This document shows positions 1 through 9,200 of a DNA stretch of 42,857 bases, in pieces; positions within the stretch are counted from its first letter, which is position 1; each line of letters opens with the position of its first letter. Under the pieces are notes generated by a model that did not search any database, was not told the DNA's origin, and saw nothing but the letters and a program-made list of their open reading frames with translations. Source of the stretch: a virus; IMG/VR virus record IMGVR_UViG_3300046536_000202, positions 1 through 42,857 of that record. One strand, written 5' to 3'. Made by a program: the position numbers and the translations under genes.

Positions 1-36
1 TTGCAGACACCACCTCGCGAGCGCTACCATTCCCCC

Positions 37-891
37 ATGAACCTCCCCTGCTCGCCCAACGACGCCCCGGTCGGCATCTTCGACTCCGGCGTGGGCGGTT
101 TTTCGGTGCTGCGCCACATCCACGCCCAGCTTCCCCACGAACACCTGCTGTATTTCGCCGACGCCGGCTTCGCGCCCTACGGCGACAAGCCCGAGCACGT
201 CCTCGCCGAACGCGTGCTGACGGTCGCCGGTTTCCTGGTCGAACGCGGTGCGAAGGCGCTCGTGGTCGCCTGCAACACGGCAACCGTAGCGGCCGTCGCG
301 CGCCTGCGCGAGCGCTACCCCGCACTGCCGATCGTCGGCGTCGAGCCCGGCCTCAAGCCGGCGGCTGCATTGAGCCGCAATGGCAAGATCGGCGTGCTGG
401 CGACCGAGGGCACGCTGTCCGGCGAAAAATTCCTGCTGCTGCGCGACCAGATCTGCGCGGCCACCGACGCCGAATTCCTGCTGCAGCCCTGCCCCGGCCT
501 GGCCGACCAGATCGAACTCGGCGAGCCGGATACCGAGGCGACGACGGCCATGCTGGAGCGGTACATCCTGCCGCTGCTGGCGCAGGGCGCCGACACGTTG
601 GTGCTCGGCTGCACGCACTACCCGCTGGTGCAGGCGTCGATCGAACAGGTGATCGCGCGTGCCACCGACCGCGAGGTGACTCTGGTCGACACCGGCGAGG
701 CGGTCGCGCGCCAGCTCGGGCGCCTGCTCAACGCCGCGGGCAAGGCGCGGACGTCTAGCGACCCGGCACGGCTGGAAGGCTACACGTCGGCCAGCGCGAC
801 GGCGCTCTCGGCGGCGTTCAACGGCCTGCTCGGCCTCGATCCGCCGGTGCACGAGGCGGCGTTTGCCGACCCGGCGGGTACCGCAAGCTGA
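37..891 (+). CDS. murI: Glutamate racemase
   Basis: Glutamate racemase interconverts L- and D-glutamate in the cytoplasm and supplies D-glutamate for peptidoglycan. The family motif GIFDSGVGG lies at residues 13-21, the first catalytic cysteine in ACNTAT at Cys79, and the second in GCTHYP at Cys192. The ADxxxxPYG motif is also present. The length of 284 residues is normal for the family. I chose the ATG at 37. The frame is open back to a TTG at base 1, so a longer start inside or beyond the window edge cannot be excluded, and no strong ribosome-binding site precedes the ATG. This is host DNA, transcribed toward the tRNA gene that the phage used as its attachment site. Confidence 0.96.
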   Translation: MNLPCSPNDAPVGIFDSGVGGFSVLRHIHAQLPHEHLLYFADAGFAPYGDKPEHVLAERVLTVAGFLVERGAKALVVACNTATVAAVARLRERYPALPIVGVEPGLKPAAALSRNGKIGVLATEGTLSGEKFLLLRDQICAATDAEFLLQPCPGLADQIELGEPDTEATTAMLERYILPLLAQGADTLVLGCTHYPLVQASIEQVIARATDREVTLVDTGEAVARQLGRLLNAAGKARTSSDPARLEGYTSASATALSAAFNGLLGLDPPVHEAAFADPAGTAS

Positions 892-906
892 GCCGCACAT
901 TTAAAT

Positions 907-935
907 TTGCCTGACTCGCCACTTCTTTGTATAAT
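907..935 (+). promoter_or_regulatory. Sigma70-type promoter of tRNA-His
   Basis: TTGCCT (907-912) and a perfect TATAAT (930-935) are separated by 17 bp. The hexamers lie about 45 bp before the tRNA and after the murI stop, so the tRNA probably has its own promoter. Confidence 0.8.
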
Positions 936-978
936 CTCGAGCTGTTCCGGCGACGTCGGAACGCAAAGCAAGACCAGT

Positions 979-1055
979 GGTGGCTGTAGCTCAGTTGGTA
1001 GAGTCCAGGATTGTGATTCCTGTTGTCGTGGGTTCGAGTCCCATCAGCCACCCCA
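979..1055 (+). tRNA. tRNA-His (GTG anticodon), prophage attachment target
   Basis: The sequence closely matches bacterial tRNA-His. It has the extra 5' G (-1) opposite C73, a 7-bp acceptor stem (GTGGCTG with CAGCCAC), a D arm with AGCTCAGTTGGTAGAG, anticodon stem CAGGA/TCCTG around TTGTGAT, the GGTTCGAGTCC T arm, and an encoded CCA. The 5' part is host DNA. Bases from 1008 onward belong to the att core and are repeated at 42712, so integration keeps the tRNA intact. Confidence 0.97.
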
Positions 1056-1061
1056 AGAATT
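1008..1061 (+). repeat. attL core: 54-bp direct repeat within tRNA-His
   Basis: These 54 bases are identical to 42712-42765. They start in the anticodon stem and end 6 nt past the CCA end. An integrase of the tyrosine recombinase family and this tRNA-embedded repeat together define the left prophage junction. Confidence 0.95.
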
Positions 1062-1073
1062 AGTAGTGAAAAC

Positions 1074-1113
1074 AAAGGGTTACGATTTCTGAATCGTAAC
1101 CCTTTCGTTTTTT
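1074..1113 (+). terminator. Phage-borne intrinsic terminator behind tRNA-His (probably bidirectional)
   Basis: A perfect 14-bp stem (1074-1087 with 1092-1105, loop TCTG) is followed by CG and six T (1108-1113). It lies on the phage side of attL and can terminate the tRNA transcript. On the minus strand the same hairpin is followed by GTTTT, so it may also stop late transcription arriving from the DUF1353 gene. The original host terminator is now beyond attR at 42771. Confidence 0.85.
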
Positions 1114-1142
1114 CGGAAGATGATTTCATTTTTTCGGAAGAT
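1108..1142 (+). other. Two direct repeats near attL: candidate integrase arm-type sites
   Basis: TTTTTTCGGAAGAT occurs at 1108-1121 and again at 1129-1142, 21 bp apart (two helical turns). The same word occurs at 42584-42597 near attR, so the copies would flank the core in attP. This layout suits arm-type binding sites of a lambda-like integrase. The first copy shares its T run with the terminator. Binding is inferred. Confidence 0.5.
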
Positions 1143-1176
1143 CATTCCGCGTTGAGCCCGGCAGTCGGGGGTAGAT

Positions 1177-1530
1177 TTAAGCGGCCTCGACCTGCTGCGC
1201 GGGCGTGTAGTGCGAGCTACCGCCCAGGCGCACGCCAGCCCACATCAGCCAGCGGTACGCCTTCGGCACGCCGACAACTTCCATCGCCTCGCGGAACACG
1301 GCATCGGCCACTTCGCGCGGCACTTGCCCGGTGCTGTACAGGTAGTCGTGCAGCACGGCCGGCTTGTTGGCCCGGCCGCCGCACAGCCAGTAGACGACGG
1401 GAAGGCGCGGCACGCTCGCCAGGTTGGTGCGGAACCCCACCGGCACGAGGAACAGAGCCAGGTCCGCGATCCCGCGTGCCACGACGGACTGGTAGGACAG
1501 CGGCGCCCCCCACGATCCACTGGCCATCAT
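1177..1530 (-). CDS. DUF1353 family phage protein, probably a frameshifted remnant
   Basis: The product carries the DUF1353 signature: VPVGFRTNLASVPR, then KPAVLHDYLYSTG and EVADAVFREAMEVVGV. The family occurs in phage lysis and tail regions, and its function is unknown. In this frame the first ATG is at 1530 (117 residues). The expected N-terminus (MKGPAFLTEL..., ending QWIVGG) is encoded just upstream from an ATG at 1588 in another frame. That ATG overlaps the stop of the preceding gene as ATGA. The two frames meet in a run of six G (minus strand, near 1510). Removing one G would join them into QWIVGAPLSYQS, a normal DUF1353 start. I therefore read it as a +1 frameshift, either a real mutation or a base-calling error. 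Confidence 0.7.
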   Translation of the reverse strand: MMASGSWGAPLSYQSVVARGIADLALFLVPVGFRTNLASVPRLPVVYWLCGGRANKPAVLHDYLYSTGQVPREVADAVFREAMEVVGVPKAYRWLMWAGVRLGGSSHYTPAQQVEAA

Positions 1531-1584
1531 CGACGTTGTCGTCGGCCTCGCGCAGGTCGAGCTCCGTCAGGAATGCGGGGCCCT

Positions 1585-2142
1585 TCATTTGCCCGGTCCT
1601 GCCGCTGGTGCTACATAAGGCGGGGTCGGCGTCGGCTGCGTCAGCTCGACGCGCACCTGGCCGTCCTTGGCCTGCACGATGCCGACGTTCGGAATGGGGC
1701 AGGCGGTCAGGGCCGCATTCACCGCGTACGGGTTGCCGGTGGCATTGCGCGCCAGTGAGCCCAGCGGAAGCGCGCACGCCGCGTCGGCCCAGGTGATGAA
1801 TCGCATGTCATCGGCGCTCTTGATGTTTTGTTTCGCTCCGCTGTAGCCTGCCTCGGCTGAATTCAGCGCGGCCCCGGTGTACGCGTTCAGCGCGCCGCAG
1901 CCGGACAGCAGCAGCGCGCCGACGATGAGGACGAACAGCATGGGCAGCAGGGTGAAGCCCCCTTCCTTGCCAGCGGGCGGCGCGGACGGCGCCGTGCTCA
2001 GGTGGGTGACACCCAGGCCGAGCAGCGATGCATAAAGCAGGTCGACCAGGCGCTCGGCATGCGGTACCTGCAGCACGGTGAGTGCTACCAGCGTGGCGAA
2101 CAGCACAAGGCCGACGAGCAGCTTGATGTTGGTATTTTTCAC
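1585..2142 (-). CDS. Membrane/lipoprotein-like protein of the lysis cassette
   Basis: I do not recognise a family. The 185-residue product has a hydrophobic stretch at about 8-28, a second weakly hydrophobic stretch at about 33-48, then after a Pro/Gly-rich stretch a third hydrophobic segment ending in LLLSGC (about 67-82), which resembles a lipoprotein lipobox. The rest is Ala-rich and ends in a Pro-rich tail (PTPTPPYVAPAAGPGK). It could be a fusion of a small holin-like part with an outer-membrane spanin-like lipoprotein, or an internal ATG at 1941 could give the lipoprotein alone. The GTG start overlaps the stop of the upstream gene (GTGA), and its own stop overlaps the ATG at 1588, so it is translated within the lysis operon. 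The spanin role is inferred from position and lipobox only. Confidence 0.6.
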   Translation of the reverse strand: MKNTNIKLLVGLVLFATLVALTVLQVPHAERLVDLLYASLLGLGVTHLSTAPSAPPAGKEGGFTLLPMLFVLIVGALLLSGCGALNAYTGAALNSAEAGYSGAKQNIKSADDMRFITWADAACALPLGSLARNATGNPYAVNAALTACPIPNVGIVQAKDGQVRVELTQPTPTPPYVAPAAGPGK

Positions 2143-2639
2143 TTCGTAGCTCCTTCAGGTTGGGGTTGGGCTGCGGATTTCGCGATGAACTTGTCGTAGG
2201 CGGCGATCCAGTTACTCGCGACAGCGGCCTGCGCGTCGGCCAGCGTGATCGTGCCAGCGCAGACCGCGCGATGTAGGAAGTTCTCGAGCTGGTCCTTGGC
2301 GTGCGCGCCGAACTTGCCATCCCACGGCTGCGGCCAGAGGTTGCGCGGATCGGTCGGGTGGCCGCCTATCTCCAGGCTGACCAGGTGATCCTCTTCGAAC
2401 GTGCGCAGCTCTTGAGGGCTGGCGTAGGCGCCTGAAGCCAGTTGCGCGGCCTTCAGCCTATTCGTGTAGCTGGCCGGCGGCCGGATCGTCTTCGTCCAGC
2501 CAGGCACGCAGATCGTCGTGTGGATGTTCGCCTGCGTGACCAACGCATTGACCGCACCGGGCGTGGTGGCGGCATCGGGCAGTTCCCACCCAAACGCGGG
2601 CGCAGCAAGGAGGAAAAGCAGGGTGCTGAGAGTCTTCAT
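2139..2639 (-). CDS. Exported HNH-like protein
   Basis: The 166-residue product starts with a signal peptide (KTLSTLLFLLAAPAFGW). It contains the pattern EEDHLVSLEIGGHPTDPRN then LWPQPWDG and AHAKDQLEN, which resembles the core of small HNH nucleases (His of DH, Asn of RN, downstream Lys). The C-terminal part (VCAGTITLADAQAAVASNW) matches proteins in which this core is usually exported, as I recall them. The ATG at 2639 overlaps the stop of the endolysin gene (ATGA). A secreted nuclease in a lysis cassette could act on host DNA in the periplasm or during lysis. That role is inference. Confidence 0.65.
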   Translation of the reverse strand: MKTLSTLLFLLAAPAFGWELPDAATTPGAVNALVTQANIHTTICVPGWTKTIRPPASYTNRLKAAQLASGAYASPQELRTFEEDHLVSLEIGGHPTDPRNLWPQPWDGKFGAHAKDQLENFLHRAVCAGTITLADAQAAVASNWIAAYDKFIAKSAAQPQPEGATK

Positions 2640-3106
2640 GCTGCCGCCTGCACGGCGTCGAAGCGCCCCAGGTTGCGGCCGCGGATCACAGAGATGATCT
2701 TGTCCGCGTACTGCGGATCGGTGGCATAGCCGGCGGCCTGAACGGCATGTGCCCAGCCTTCCCCGGTCGTGCAGTCGAAGCACGCGCCGTAACGCGGGTT
2801 CTTTCTGAAGAAGCTGGCCCGGTCGAGCATGCAGGCCAGCCAATCGGGATAGGACCGCCACTTCGCGGGTACCGTGATGCGTTTTCCGTTGATGACTTCG
2901 GCCGTATCCATGTCGATAGTCGGCCCGGTCCAAGCCCGGTCAGCTTTGACGCCGAACAGGTTACAGCCCCGTTTGGCGAGCTGGGATGCGCCCCACGCGG
3001 ATTCGAGCGCCGCTTGCGCCAGCGTGAACGAGGCCGGGATACCGGTCTGGCGCTGGCAGGCGATAGCAGCTGGCAGCAGTTGGTCGAGGAATTGGTCAGG
3101 CTTCAT
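2636..3106 (-). CDS. Endolysin, GH73 glucosaminidase (FlgJ-like)
   Basis: The 156-residue product has the glucosaminidase signature SFTLAQAALESAWGASQLA with the catalytic Glu in ALES, followed by GCNLFGVKAD and later RSYPDWLACMLDRASFF and GYATDPQYADKI. GH73 enzymes hydrolyse the glycan backbone of peptidoglycan. There is no signal peptide, so release by the holin encoded directly upstream is likely. The start overlaps the end of the holin gene by 11 nt, and the stop overlaps the next ATG. Confidence 0.9.
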   Translation of the reverse strand: MKPDQFLDQLLPAAIACQRQTGIPASFTLAQAALESAWGASQLAKRGCNLFGVKADRAWTGPTIDMDTAEVINGKRITVPAKWRSYPDWLACMLDRASFFRKNPRYGACFDCTTGEGWAHAVQAAGYATDPQYADKIISVIRGRNLGRFDAVQAAA

Positions 3107-3461
3107 CGGGCGTTTTCTCCGGGGCGGGCGTTGGCACCTGGAGCTTGGCGGCAGCCAAGCGCTCCAGCATGAACAGGAATTTGGAACCCATGTGCGAGGT
3201 GATGCCCACGAGCGCGTATTTGAGCGGCTCGGGGTACGCCAGCCACGCGCACAGGTTGGCGGTGATGATGCCGGTCAGCGCGGCGGCGGTCATTTCGCCC
3301 AGCAGCTCGGTGATGTTCCACGCCCGGAGGTGACCGGCGCGCATCTTGCGAAGGAACGAGGCGAACCCGCCGAGGATGGACACGCCCAGCACCCACAGCC
3401 AGGCGAACAGCGGCGCCCAATCGGCAGGCACAGGGGGTGCGGTAGGTGGTTTCTCGAACAT
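3096..3461 (-). CDS. Phage holin (LydA-like, three membrane segments)
   Basis: The product of 121 residues has three hydrophobic segments: about 16-38 (FAWLWVLGVSILGGFASFL), 52-76 and 83-100, with GITSHMGSKFLFMLE typical of LydA-type holins. Such proteins open the inner membrane to let the endolysin reach the wall. The ATG at 3461 lies 1 nt beyond the stop of the tailspike gene, and the frame then runs into the endolysin gene. The open frame extends further upstream, but only through the tailspike gene, so the later start is right. Confidence 0.82.
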   Translation of the reverse strand: MFEKPPTAPPVPADWAPLFAWLWVLGVSILGGFASFLRKMRAGHLRAWNITELLGEMTAAALTGIITANLCAWLAYPEPLKYALVGITSHMGSKFLFMLERLAAAKLQVPTPAPEKTPDEA

Positions 3462-3462
3462 G

Positions 3463-6180
3463 TCAGGCCCCCAGGCGCGAACGGAGATGCGCACATTCCA
3501 GCGCGAGCGCCTCCTCGTACCGGACGCCGTAGCGGTTGCCGGCGGCCAGGACGAGTCGCTGTTCGCCGGTGTCGTATGTCTCGACTTTCGGGGTTCCGTC
3601 ATCGTTAAGCACCGGGCTCCCTTCCGCGTCCAGTACGGGGCGCTCGGCCATGACGGGCTCGTACTGGACCGGCCATTCGTCATAGCACAGCAGGCCGTAG
3701 GCAAAGGCGTCGAGCCCTTCTGATTCGAAGGCAGTCTTGATGCGCTGGGCCATGGCGCCGATGTGCCAGCGGGCGTCTGCGCCTTTGGCTTGCACGGCGT
3801 CGGTGAACTTGAATTGCAGCCATTCCACCTTCGCCCACGCGCGCAGGAGGGCCGGATCGATCGGGCCGATCTGTTCCTTCTCGCGCTCGTCGGACGTGTT
3901 GATCGTGGCCGTTCCCGCATACACCTGAGCCCATCGGAAGGCGGGGATGCCATTGTTTTGCGCATTGTCCACGCCTGAGTACAGGTGCCCGCTGTTGTCC
4001 AACGTTAGCCGAGTCGTAACGGCAGTCCCGGTGTTCGTGGGGTTCGTAGAGAATCGGATGGAACCGTTGGGGGCGTCAATAACTCCTCTTCGTACTGACT
4101 CGGTGCCGAAGCTGAGCGTCGGCGTGCCGGTTCCGTTGGCGATGATCTGCCACACTGCGCTGCCGTTCAGCGCCGTTTGCTGGACCGATCCGTAGTAGTA
4201 AGCCGCGTTGTACACATGCGGGTTCAGTGCGCTCCCGCCGAAGGCAAAGCCCAGCGCCGTCGCGGTGAGCGACAGCCCGTCCACCGACAGCGCGGCCGGA
4301 AGTCCGTTGGCCAGCGTACCGCCCACGATGATGTTGTCCGAGACGATGTTGCTGGCGCTATCGGCCGTGTGCAACGACGTGCCGGCCGTGACAGTCTGTG
4401 CCGCGCCCTTGACGAAGGTGTTTTCCCTGATCGTGACGTGGTCGCTGGTTGTCGTGACGCCCGTGCCGTAGAAAAAGAGCGCACGGGCTGCGGCGCCCGC
4501 CTGCGGGTTGTCAAAGGTATTTTTCCGGATCGTCAGGCGGCTAATGGAAGCAAAGCGGAGAAAACCGCCGCCGTCGCCCCCGTTGCGGAAGGTATTTTCC
4601 TCGATCAGTACGTCCCGGAGGTTCACGTTTGTGACGGTGGCGTCCCCGAAGTAGTTCGCCCCACCGTTGAGGATCGTGTTCTTGCGAATCGCCACGCCGC
4701 GCAGGCAGTTCAGGTTCAACGGATTGGCAATGCCGGTCGCTTCGATGTCGTTGCCCTCGATGAGGATACCCATCGGGTCAAGGGTGTCGCTGATCGTTTC
4801 GGCCGGGGCGCTGACACGGATGGCGTTGCCAGTAGTGTTGTCCAGCAGCCAGTTGTCCTTGATCTTGATGTCGCGCAGCTTGTTGGTCAGCGCGGCCTTC
4901 CACACGTTCACCGAGATCACCGAGTTCCCGCCGCATTCCGAGAACACGTTGTTTTGGATGAGGATGTTGCGCACGATTGCATTGCCGTCGTTCGGCTCAA
5001 TGTCGATTGCCCCCGGCATACCCGGCTTCGTGCAGCGCCGGAAGGCGTTGTTGGCGATGGTGATCTGCTCGCCGTTGACGATGCTGACGCCCTGGCGGTT
5101 TTGGTTGTTCACGCCGTCGAACACGTTTTTGCGAATCTTGATGTTCTGGCAGGGACCCGTTATCTGGCTGCCCAGGTAGATCGCATCACCGCGAAAACCG
5201 TAGAACTTGCAGCCCTCGACTAGCGCGTCGGCGACACCGTTCAGCGACAGCAGGCCGATCGTTTCAGCGAACGTTCCGTTCAGGTTCTCCATGCGCAGGT
5301 CGCGGATGCAGATGCTGGAGACGTTGGTGGCGCTCAGCATGTCCCCCGTCGCGGCCCAGCCCGGATCCTGCACCAGCACGCTCTCGTCGCCGTCCCCACA
5401 CAGCTCGACGCCAGCAGGAATGGTGACAGGCTTCTCGATCAGGAAGCGGCCCTTCGGGACGCGCACTTTGCCCGCGCCACTGTTCAATGCCGCCTGCACT
5501 GCATCGGCGCATGGGGTCAAGGCACCCGCGACGGCGCCGAAGTTCGTGATGCTTACCCTTTCGCGCAGCACGTCCCGCAGAGATTGTAGGACTGCGCCAA
5601 CGCCGGCCTGTATGAAACCGATCAGGGACGTACCGGCCAGCGGCGAGGCCAGGTCGGACCGTAGCCCTGCATCCGCACCGGTCCCAGCAGAGACGGTTGG
5701 GTTGCCGGTCGCGTCAAATGCGAGGAATTTAGCGGCTCGCGCGGATGCTGCCGGAAGTGTCGCGTTATCGACGTTATCCGAGAGCGCAAATCGAAGGCAT
5801 CGACCCACTGCTTCGGCCGTTTGCTGTGCCGCTATCGTAAGTTTGTCGAGTGCCTGCTCAATGACTTTCGGATAAAACCCCCCCATATTTGGGATGCTCA
5901 GGCCTTGGGTGAGAGGTATCGCGCTGCTGATCGTCAGCAGGAACCCCACAGGGGTTGCACTCAACATCGTTACCATGCCGCCTGGGGCGTCGTCTTGGTC
6001 CGCGTTCAGCACTACCGTGTACTGCGCGTTGAGCACCAGCGTGTTCTCGATTCCCGCCGCATCGGTCTGGACGACAAGTAAATCGCCGGCCGCAAAAACC
6101 TTGAAGTTGAACGGAAAACTAGTCTGTACGCCCGTACCGCTGAACGGGCCTGCCTTGCGCGCGGTTGAGCTGATCGTCAT
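3463..6180 (-). CDS. Tailspike with beta-helix and C-terminal S74 chaperone
   Basis: The 905-residue product has three parts. The N-terminus (about 1-130: GVQTSFPFNFKVFAAGDLLV and so on) resembles the virion-binding domain of podovirus tail fibres. The centre (about 210-620) is a series of short turns with IxIRxNxF patterns (IKIRKNVFDG, ILIQNNVFSE, LTIRKNTFDN), as in pectate-lyase-like right-handed beta-helices. The C-terminus has the peptidase S74 intramolecular chaperone: TSDEREKEQIGPID, then WLQFKFTDAV and GAMAQRI. The usual self-cleavage point is before the Ser of SDEREK. The protein probably recognises or cuts surface polysaccharide. It is the first gene after late-promoter site A and sits next to the lysis genes. 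Confidence 0.88.
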   Translation of the reverse strand: MTISSTARKAGPFSGTGVQTSFPFNFKVFAAGDLLVVQTDAAGIENTLVLNAQYTVVLNADQDDAPGGMVTMLSATPVGFLLTISSAIPLTQGLSIPNMGGFYPKVIEQALDKLTIAAQQTAEAVGRCLRFALSDNVDNATLPAASARAAKFLAFDATGNPTVSAGTGADAGLRSDLASPLAGTSLIGFIQAGVGAVLQSLRDVLRERVSITNFGAVAGALTPCADAVQAALNSGAGKVRVPKGRFLIEKPVTIPAGVELCGDGDESVLVQDPGWAATGDMLSATNVSSICIRDLRMENLNGTFAETIGLLSLNGVADALVEGCKFYGFRGDAIYLGSQITGPCQNIKIRKNVFDGVNNQNRQGVSIVNGEQITIANNAFRRCTKPGMPGAIDIEPNDGNAIVRNILIQNNVFSECGGNSVISVNVWKAALTNKLRDIKIKDNWLLDNTTGNAIRVSAPAETISDTLDPMGILIEGNDIEATGIANPLNLNCLRGVAIRKNTILNGGANYFGDATVTNVNLRDVLIEENTFRNGGDGGGFLRFASISRLTIRKNTFDNPQAGAAARALFFYGTGVTTTSDHVTIRENTFVKGAAQTVTAGTSLHTADSASNIVSDNIIVGGTLANGLPAALSVDGLSLTATALGFAFGGSALNPHVYNAAYYYGSVQQTALNGSAVWQIIANGTGTPTLSFGTESVRRGVIDAPNGSIRFSTNPTNTGTAVTTRLTLDNSGHLYSGVDNAQNNGIPAFRWAQVYAGTATINTSDEREKEQIGPIDPALLRAWAKVEWLQFKFTDAVQAKGADARWHIGAMAQRIKTAFESEGLDAFAYGLLCYDEWPVQYEPVMAERPVLDAEGSPVLNDDGTPKVETYDTGEQRLVLAAGNRYGVRYEEALALECAHLRSRLGA

Positions 6181-6187
6181 GGCGCAG

Positions 6188-6219
6188 ATTGTGCTGCGTC
6201 AACGATCATTCACGCGCAC
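6188..6219 (-). promoter_or_regulatory. Late-promoter motif, site A (before tailspike)
   Basis: Minus-strand GTGCGCGTGA (6219-6210) starts right after the stop of the preceding gene. After exactly 16 nt comes CACAAT (6193-6188). The tailspike ATG follows 29 nt after the motif. It is one of five sites with the same layout. Confidence 0.65.
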
Positions 6220-9200
6220 TCAGTGTTGCTTCATGTCCCCGTGCGATATCCCGTTGAACCAATCCTGCAGGCGCTGCGGATCCTGCTTGCCGTCGACCAC
6301 GTCCCACAGGAACTGCCCGGTGCTCGACGCCTGGCCGAGCGGCAGCCCGTACACGTAGCCGGCCGCCTGCACTGCATTCTTGGCCGCCTTCGGCGACGCC
6401 GGCTCGCCGTGCGCGACTTTGGCAGCATCCTGCGCGGCGGTCACCACGGCCTTGCCCGCGCTCTCGATCGGCGTCACCGTGTAGCTGCGCCCGTTCACTG
6501 CGGCGTTCGCCAGGTCGCGGATGAACGGGATGCCCGATACCGACCCCAGCCCAACCTCCTCGGCGATGTGCAGCAGGGTCGAAGACAGCTGATGGCCGTC
6601 GTCCTGCTGCGGGCTCGGCTTGAGCATCGCGTGGATCACCTGCGGCACGATGAAATACCACCACGAGCGCGCGAGCAGGCGGCCGAAGTCCTGCGTGCCG
6701 GTGCCCTGCCTGAACGAGTCGGGCAGGTTCGCGTAGCCCTTCACGATGTCGCGCTGGCGGTTGTACATGTGGTTCCAGAAGCTGTAGAACATGGTCGCCA
6801 TTGACACCGCGCCCTTGTCGCGCTGGATCGCAGCCAGGTCCTTCGTGCCGCCGCCTCCGTGAGCGTTGCGCACGGCGCGGTTCGCATACTCGATCGCCGC
6901 CTCCTCCGCCATGCCGTGGCCACCCTCGGCCTCGGGAGCCATTCCTTTCAGGTAGGCGGCATGCCAGGTAGGCATCGCCGACGCCATGTCCAGCATCGCG
7001 ACACCGAAGAACGCATAGCGCTTGCCCGCGTTGACCATCTTCTGCGCCACGCTCAGGGACTTGAAGGACGACTCCGAGGCGGTGATGTCGTGGATCGCCT
7101 CGCTCACGTTGCGGTCCATCTCGTTCATGCGGTTGCGCATCTCGGGCGAGCGCTCGTACACGAAGTCGATGGCGTTCTGGATCCGGTCGATGCCGGCGAA
7201 CTGGGCGACGCCCTTGGCCATCCACTTCGCGCCCACCTCGCCCACCGACGTCGACAGCGCAGACGCGCCGTGGATCATCATCGTGCTCAGGCGGTAGCCA
7301 AGGCCCATGATGGTGACGTTGGTGCGCGCCTTGCGGTAAAAGTTTTCCCAGGCGCTGTCGCCGCTGGTGTTGAACACCTTGTCGTTGGCCAGCGCCTGCA
7401 GCCAGGGGCGCAGCTGCTTGGTGTACTCCTTACCGTAGGTCTGGTCGATCTCGTCCTTGATGCGCGCATCGCTCAGGAACTTGTTAGCCTCGGTGATCGG
7501 CTCGCGCCACGCCAGGTCGTGCGTGACCTGGTCGAGGTGGCGCGAAATCACGCCCAGGCTGAGCATGACCGGACCCACGTAGCCGGTACGCTCGACCGTG
7601 TGCCCCTTGCTGGTAGTCGGTTTGGCCCACTGGTTTTCGAACAGCATGTCGGCGTTGCGAGCCTGCTTGGTCTCGACCGCGCGATCCTGGAAGGCGTCGT
7701 ACACCACCGGGTAGTAGCCGCCCTGGTACTGCCCGTGGCGCGTGCGCACCTGGCGCGGCTCGACCATCTTGGGTGCGACGCCGGTCTGGCGCTTCTGCAA
7801 CCCCTCGATCTCCGGGCCGTGCTTGCCGATCGCGTCCCACACGCCCTGCACGAACTCCCACTCGGGCGCGGACAGGTGCTTATCCAGCTCGCCCATCAGC
7901 TGCTGCTCGGTCCAGCCGTAGCCCTGGACCAGCTTTTTCAGGTTGCCCGCGTTGCCCGTGTTGAGCGCGGCGGCGAGCAGCTCCTCGCGGTACCACTGGG
8001 TGCCACGGCCCGGGCGCGGCAACCCCACCGACAGGCTGTCGTTGAGGCGCACGTTGGCCTCCTTCAGCTTGTCTGCCAGCGCGCGCAGGTCGGCCACCGA
8101 CTCGGACCGCAGGGTGCGCTCGGCGGATTCGGCGTCAGCCATGCTCTTGAAGATCTTGGAGAATGCGCCGTGGCTGGTGTCGGTCAGGCCCGCGCGGCCG
8201 CCGGCATCGAACATCTGGAACAGCTGCTCCATCTTCAGCAGCGCGGCGTCGCCCGAGCGCAGCCTGCTCTTGAGGTCCAGGAACTTGGCGCTGATGCGGC
8301 TCAGGCCCTGGGCGTGCTGCAGGTGCGGCTTCTGGTCGAGCGGGTCGGTATGCTCGACGCCCGACAGCGACTGCCGGGCCTCCTCCACCAGCGCGTCGAG
8401 GTCGAGACGCTTGCCGTCCAGGATGACCTGCGTCTGCTGTCGGCCGATGTGGTCCAGGCTGTGGATCGCGTCGCCCAGCCCGCGCAGCTCCTCCACCGTC
8501 AGGCTGCTCCAGTGCTTCGCCTGCGACATCACCGCGTCGCTCACCGCCGGCATGATGCCGGTGCGCTCGTACTGCTGCTGCATCCAGTCCTGCAGCGAGG
8601 TATCGCTCTTCTTCGGGCGGCGCGCCGACAGCTCGTAGTTGGACAGTATCTCCTGGATGCGCTCCATGTAGTCGGCGCCCACCTGCTTGGCTACCGACGC
8701 CCGGTCGAACTTCTTGAAGTAGATGCGCAGCGCTTCCGCCTCGGCGACGGCGTCGTTGGCGGCCTTGAACAGCTGGTTGTTCAGCAGGGCCGCGCGCTGA
8801 GCCTGCATTGCGCCGGCAGGGTCGCGCGGCGCGAGCTTCAGCGCCTCGCGGTTGGCGCGCGCCTCAGCCGCCGAGTACTGGGCCGGGCGCAGGTCGCGCA
8901 GCTGCTTGGCCGCCACCGCCGCCTCGGCTGCCTCGCGCGCGGCCTGGACCAGCATCGTGGACGGCGCCGTGGGCGTCTTGCTCAGCATCTTGAGGGCGGT
9001 GGCCGTGAAGCGCGCGCGCGCTTCGTTGTGGATCGCCGCCTCGGCCGCACGCTCGATGCTGGCCGGGTCGACCAGCTCGCCGTGCTGCTCGAGCATGCGC
9101 TGGTCGGTCAGGCGCTCGATCTGCTCGGTCATGTTGCCGGCATCCGCGATCGCCTTGCGCATCGCCTTACCGTTCTCGAAGCCGAACATTTCCGCGATCA

